10,101 bases of DNA from the NCBI GenBank assembly GCA_021824385.1, contig JAKAKU010000127.1, positions 1-10,101 of the forward strand, written 5' to 3'. The notes beneath the pieces were generated by a model. It saw only the letters and a program-made list of their open reading frames with translations. It ran no database searches and was not told the DNA's origin. Of this stretch, positions 6,039 to 10,101 are shown piece by piece (the stretch's first letter is position 1; every line of letters begins with the position of its first letter). The translations under genes were made by a program, and so were the position numbers. The stretch is from a bacterium (GTDB taxonomy: Bacteria; Patescibacteriota; Microgenomatia; UBA8517).

Positions 6039-6671
6039 TGTAAATTTCTCTTTAAGCTCAGCAACAGTAGCCTCTTCCCCGTGCCCAGAGTAGACAACCG
6101 TGTCCTCAGGAAGTTGTAATATTTTTGCAATTGATGCTTTTGTGTCGGGCCTACTGGAATATGCGTGGGTTACTTCCCCAATGCTTCCATCACTAAACAA
6201 AAGGTCGCCTACAAATACCACTCCCCGCTCTTTATCGTAATAGCTCACACTTCCCGGTGTGTGCCCAGGAGTGAGAATAATCGTAAGTGTTGCGTCGAGT
6301 ACTATAAATTCTTGTGTTTTATTATCAAAAAATTTAGTAATTATTGGTTCTGGTCCCGGATCGGCTTCTTTAAAGTGAATAGCTGTTTGGCGCATACGGG
6401 TAAGGAGAAATTTATCCGCCGAGTGCATATAAAAAGGAATATTAAAGGCAGCTTGTAAACTAAAGCCGGCCAATAAATGATCAAAATGCCCGTGCGTTGC
6501 CAAAATTGCTGCTGGAGCTAAATCACTTTTTAGTAAATTTTCAATAATGTACTGATCATCATCTCCGGGGTCGATAATTACGGCACTTTGCTGTCCAACT
6601 TCGTAGATATAACAATTGCTTTGAAGCTGTCCGACCGGAATACGAAAAACTCGCGAGGGTTTATCGGTCAT
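6021..6671 (-). CDS. Metallo-beta-lactamase-fold hydrolase (glyoxalase II-like)
   Basis: A 216-residue cytoplasmic MBL-fold hydrolase. The metal-binding motif is His60-x-His62-x-Asp64-His65 (ATHGHFDH). It is followed by His137 in TPGHTPGS, bridging Asp156 in VFVGDLLF, and His197 in YSGHGEEATV, so a full two-metal site is present. The opening (residues 11-36, with QSNCYIYEV and VIIDPGDD) and the overall length match the YcbL/glyoxalase-II-like subgroup, which hydrolyses thioesters such as S-lactoylglutathione or related small thiol adducts. The true substrate is not clear. The start codon shares its A with the stop of the upstream pyrophosphatase gene (TAATG), so the two are translated in tandem from the pyrophosphatase promoter. 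The end of the gene forms half of a hairpin shared with tdk. Confidence 0.92.
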   Translation of the reverse strand: MTDKPSRVFRIPVGQLQSNCYIYEVGQQSAVIIDPGDDDQYIIENLLKSDLAPAAILATHGHFDHLLAGFSLQAAFNIPFYMHSADKFLLTRMRQTAIHFKEADPGPEPIITKFFDNKTQEFIVLDATLTIILTPGHTPGSVSYYDKERGVVFVGDLLFSDGSIGEVTHAYSSRPDTKASIAKILQLPEDTVVYSGHGEEATVAELKEKFTWAVSA

Positions 6672-7606
6672 TAGAGGGCTACCACCTTTTCTATTGAGGG
6701 AACAATCTGTTTTTTACGAGAAACTATTCCGGGAAGAATTAATAATCCGTTTTCTTGCCGAGTTGCACCAAATGCTTCTTCTGCAATTTCCAGATCAGAT
6801 GGTTGGACGGTTACCAGGGTGCTTTCTGACGTTAAGATATTTACCACAAAAAAGAACATCCCCGCGAGCGATTCACCTGAAATAATATTTTTCATTTCAG
6901 CTTCAAGCTCTGTGCGTTTTGAAAGTGAAGCATCTGGGTTTGTCGTTTCAAGTACTCCAATTTTGAAAAGCTTGTCCCCAAAGTTAAAGTCCTTTGCGTC
7001 AGTTAAAAGGATATCGTGTGCACTCATACCATCAAGGTTTGATTTTGCAGCAAACATTTCAGAAGACAGGCTTTCAATATCAACTCCCGCAATTTGTGCA
7101 AGTTCTTCTGCTGATTTTTTATCAATTTCAGTTGTCGTAGGACTTGTGAATTTTAAGGTGTCAGACAAAATACAAGAAAGCAGAAGTCCTGCAATATCCT
7201 TTGGAGTTTTATCATGTGCCTCGGCCATGAGTTCCCACAAGACGGTTGCCACACAGCCATATGGTCGAACGGTAACAGTCGGAATATTTGAAGTTTTGAT
7301 GCCATATAACTTATGATGATCTACAATTTCAATAATTTCGGCGCTCTCCCAGCCCTTGACGAGTTCTTCAGGGTTATTGGTATCAATAAGTACCAGTTTG
7401 TCTCCTTCTGAGACTGAAGCAATATTCTGTGGGGCTTTTACACCAAACTTTTGAAGCACAAACTCTGCCTCTTTATTGAGTTTCCCTGATACAACTGCTT
7501 CTGCGTCTAGTGCCTTTATCTCTTTCAAAAACCATGCGTATGCAATGGGAGAGCAGGTAGAATCGGTATCGGCTGGGCAATGGCCCATGACTGTAATTGT
7601 TGCCAT
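6671..7606 (-). CDS. ppaC: Manganese-dependent inorganic pyrophosphatase (DHH/DHHA2, family II)
   Basis: Hydrolyses pyrophosphate to two phosphates, pulling nucleic acid and nucleotide synthesis forward in the cytoplasm. The 311-residue protein has the complete family II pattern: GHCPADTDSTCS (8-19) with His9, Asp13 and Asp15; VLIDTNN (72-78) with Asp75; the DHH motif VDHHK (95-99); and LSDTLKFTSPTTT (147-159) with Asp149. The C-terminal DHHA2 domain ends in the substrate-binding PGIVSRKKQIVP (292-303), in which Arg297 and Lys298 bind phosphate. The second residue of the first motif run is Cys-Pro-Ala rather than the common Lys-Asn-Pro. It is first in a two-gene operon with the MBL hydrolase. 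The ATG has no SD. A TTGAAT-17-GATAAT promoter lies upstream, giving a leader of about 15 nt. Confidence 0.94.
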   Translation of the reverse strand: MATITVMGHCPADTDSTCSPIAYAWFLKEIKALDAEAVVSGKLNKEAEFVLQKFGVKAPQNIASVSEGDKLVLIDTNNPEELVKGWESAEIIEIVDHHKLYGIKTSNIPTVTVRPYGCVATVLWELMAEAHDKTPKDIAGLLLSCILSDTLKFTSPTTTEIDKKSAEELAQIAGVDIESLSSEMFAAKSNLDGMSAHDILLTDAKDFNFGDKLFKIGVLETTNPDASLSKRTELEAEMKNIISGESLAGMFFFVVNILTSESTLVTVQPSDLEIAEEAFGATRQENGLLILPGIVSRKKQIVPSIEKVVAL

Positions 7607-7627
7607 GTGAGGTGCGTATTTAAGCCT

Positions 7628-7656
7628 ATTATCGGGTGTTTAGCGGGAAAATTCAA
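7628..7656 (-). promoter_or_regulatory. Promoter of the ppaC-MBL operon
   Basis: On the minus strand, TTGAAT (7656-7651) and GATAAT (7633-7628) are spaced by exactly 17 bp. The -10 ends 21 nt before the ppaC ATG. It lies directly downstream of the terminator of the preceding gene, so the operon looks independently transcribed. Confidence 0.6.
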
Positions 7657-7661
7657 GGCAC

Positions 7662-7695
7662 AAAAAAAGAGGCATACACGTGGTGTGTTGCCTCT
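7662..7695 (-). terminator. Rho-independent terminator of the unknown gene
   Basis: On the minus strand, AGAGGCA-ACAC pairs with GTGT-TGCCTCT (11 bp with a one-base bulge) around a 5-nt loop, followed immediately by TTTTTT. It lies 17 nt after the stop of the 207-residue gene. This is the clearest intrinsic terminator in the window. Confidence 0.85.
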
Positions 7696-7712
7696 ATTAA
7701 TTCGTTGTCTGC

Positions 7713-8336
7713 TTAGACTCGATCAGGAAATCGTGGAAGAATTTCCAAAACGTTTCCGTTATCCAGCATCAAGCATGCGAGTGCAATTGCTGGTTTTGTA
7801 TCTTGGCTGTGATACGCGCTGCATTCATTTGTCCAAATGTTAGCAGTGTGAAACAGTGTTGCACTTCCATAAGTGTGACCAACAACTGGAATACTACGGT
7901 GGTAACCTCTGGAATGCATCTGCTCAATCAGATCTTCTCTTCGATTGGGTATGAGGGTGAACCCATATTGGTTATACAGGTCGAGTGTTGCTCGATCCCG
8001 TAAATATGCTTTCCCCTGAGTCTGCACGAGATGTCCAAAGTACACTGCACTGATCCAGATTTTCTCTGACCGTTTCTGTAGGTCAGTGTATTTGGGCGTT
8101 TCTGGCTTTATCCATTTCAATTCGAAATGGTTTTTCTTTGCAAGGACTACTTGAATTTCGCCCCGCTCATTTTTCGACGGGTAGTCATTCAGGTATGGAA
8201 GCAGCAGGCTAAATGGATTGAATATATCCAACCAATCGGCCGCTTCTGCCAAATTTACGATTGCAAGTCCTTTGAAACGTTCAACCTGAATATGAATTCC
8301 CATTGTCGCCAAATATTCTTCTACAACTGGATGCAT
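7713..8336 (-). CDS. Hypothetical protein, 207 residues, family not recognised
   Basis: I do not recognise this protein. It is predicted to be soluble and cytoplasmic: there is no signal peptide and no membrane span. Visible features are an acidic/aromatic N-terminal half with DWLDIFNPFSLLLPYL (34-49), a basic middle region (67-95), an Arg-rich stretch around NRREDLIEQMHSRGYHR (131-147), and a His/aromatic-rich segment VVGHTYGSATLFHTANIW (151-168). Two cysteines (172, 188) are not in a CxxC arrangement. The ATG at 8336 is chosen because AAGGAG precedes it by 6 nt. A TTG at 8360 would lie upstream of that SD. The gene has its own consensus promoter and intrinsic terminator and sits between gyrB and ppaC on the same strand. 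It could be a lineage-specific or acquired gene; no function is assigned. Confidence 0.8.
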   Translation of the reverse strand: MHPVVEEYLATMGIHIQVERFKGLAIVNLAEAADWLDIFNPFSLLLPYLNDYPSKNERGEIQVVLAKKNHFELKWIKPETPKYTDLQKRSEKIWISAVYFGHLVQTQGKAYLRDRATLDLYNQYGFTLIPNRREDLIEQMHSRGYHRSIPVVGHTYGSATLFHTANIWTNECSAYHSQDTKPAIALACLMLDNGNVLEILPRFPDRV

Positions 8337-8342
8337 CAGAAT

Positions 8343-8348
8343 CTCCTT
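8343..8348 (-). promoter_or_regulatory. Strong Shine-Dalgarno site of the unknown gene
   Basis: AAGGAG on the minus strand with 6 nt to the ATG at 8336. This is the best SD in the window and it fixes the start of the gene. Confidence 0.85.
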
Positions 8349-8383
8349 ATTTACGTACAAATATCAGTTAAATGAGATATATT

Positions 8384-8412
8384 AGCATATCCTATAATTG
8401 GGATTTTGTCAA
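8384..8412 (-). promoter_or_regulatory. Consensus sigma-70-type promoter of the unknown gene
   Basis: On the minus strand TTGACA (8412-8407) and TATGCT (8389-8384) are separated by exactly 17 bp. The -35 matches the consensus 6/6 and the -10 matches 4/6. The transcription start would fall near 8377, leaving a leader of about 40 nt that ends in an AAGGAG SD. Confidence 0.8.
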
Positions 8413-8421
8413 TAGCTTGAC
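8408..8421. repeat. Small inverted repeat over the -35 box
   Basis: GTCAA and TTGAC arms around a 4-bp centre. One arm is most of the -35 element of the unknown gene, and the repeat starts 2 bp after the gyrB stop. It may be an operator or chance. Confidence 0.35.
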
Positions 8422-8422
8422 C

Positions 8423-10101
<1,679 letters not shown>

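Noticed and set aside
6819..7316. Plus-strand open frame of 165 codons inside ppaC
   Set aside because: Antisense to a fully conserved family II pyrophosphatase, with low-complexity Ser/Ile/Ala-rich translation and no SD.
8337..8360. TTG start at 8360 for the 207-residue protein
   Set aside because: The start would lie upstream of the AAGGAG site, which is placed ideally for the ATG at 8336.

Overview
This window reads as a compact, moderately AT-rich bacterial chromosome segment. It most resembles a Candidate Phyla Radiation (Patescibacteria, Parcubacteria-like) genome. That placement is inference from several traits: tight packing with overlapping stops and starts, few Shine-Dalgarno (SD) sites, a 325-residue Obg without a C-terminal extension, a small RecB-like nuclease with CPR-style cysteines, and an exported two-cysteine phosphodiester glycosidase beside a DsbA/DsbB pair. 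TGA acts as a stop at family-typical ends (gyrB ends ...ANLDI then TGA), which argues against the UGA-glycine code of Gracilibacteria and Absconditabacteria.

Layout. A PD-(D/E)XK nuclease runs leftwards out of the window (1-851). Divergently, a rightward block holds dsbB and a dsbA-like gene (8-nt overlap), obg, an exported NAGPA-type phosphodiester glycosidase, and an M16 zinc peptidase one nucleotide after it. The peptidase runs 14 nt into a convergent alkyltransferase-like (ATL) DNA repair gene. Divergent from ATL is thymidine kinase (rightward). It converges on a leftward operon of a Mn-dependent pyrophosphatase and a metallo-beta-lactamase-fold hydrolase, joined by TAATG. Next is a leftward gene for an unrecognised 207-residue protein with its own complete promoter, SD and terminator. 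Last is the 3' part of gyrB, entering from the right edge.

How the genes fit together. DsbA and DsbB form an envelope disulfide-forming pair, and the nearby exported glycosidase has exactly two cysteines, so it is a plausible client. The nuclease, ATL and GyrB serve DNA repair and topology. Thymidine kinase salvages thymidine, and the pyrophosphatase pulls biosynthetic reactions forward. Obg is the ribosome-assembly GTPase.

The most interesting signal is regulatory. Four genes (nuclease, dsbB, obg, glycosidase) have a -10 hexamer ending only 6-7 nt before the ATG and no SD, which is the signature of leaderless mRNAs. The unknown gene before gyrB is the opposite: consensus -35 and -10 boxes with 17-bp spacing, an AAGGAG SD and a strong intrinsic terminator. 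It looks like a self-contained unit. I found no CRISPR array, insertion sequence, tRNA or rRNA. No stretch over 300 bases lacks a gene.
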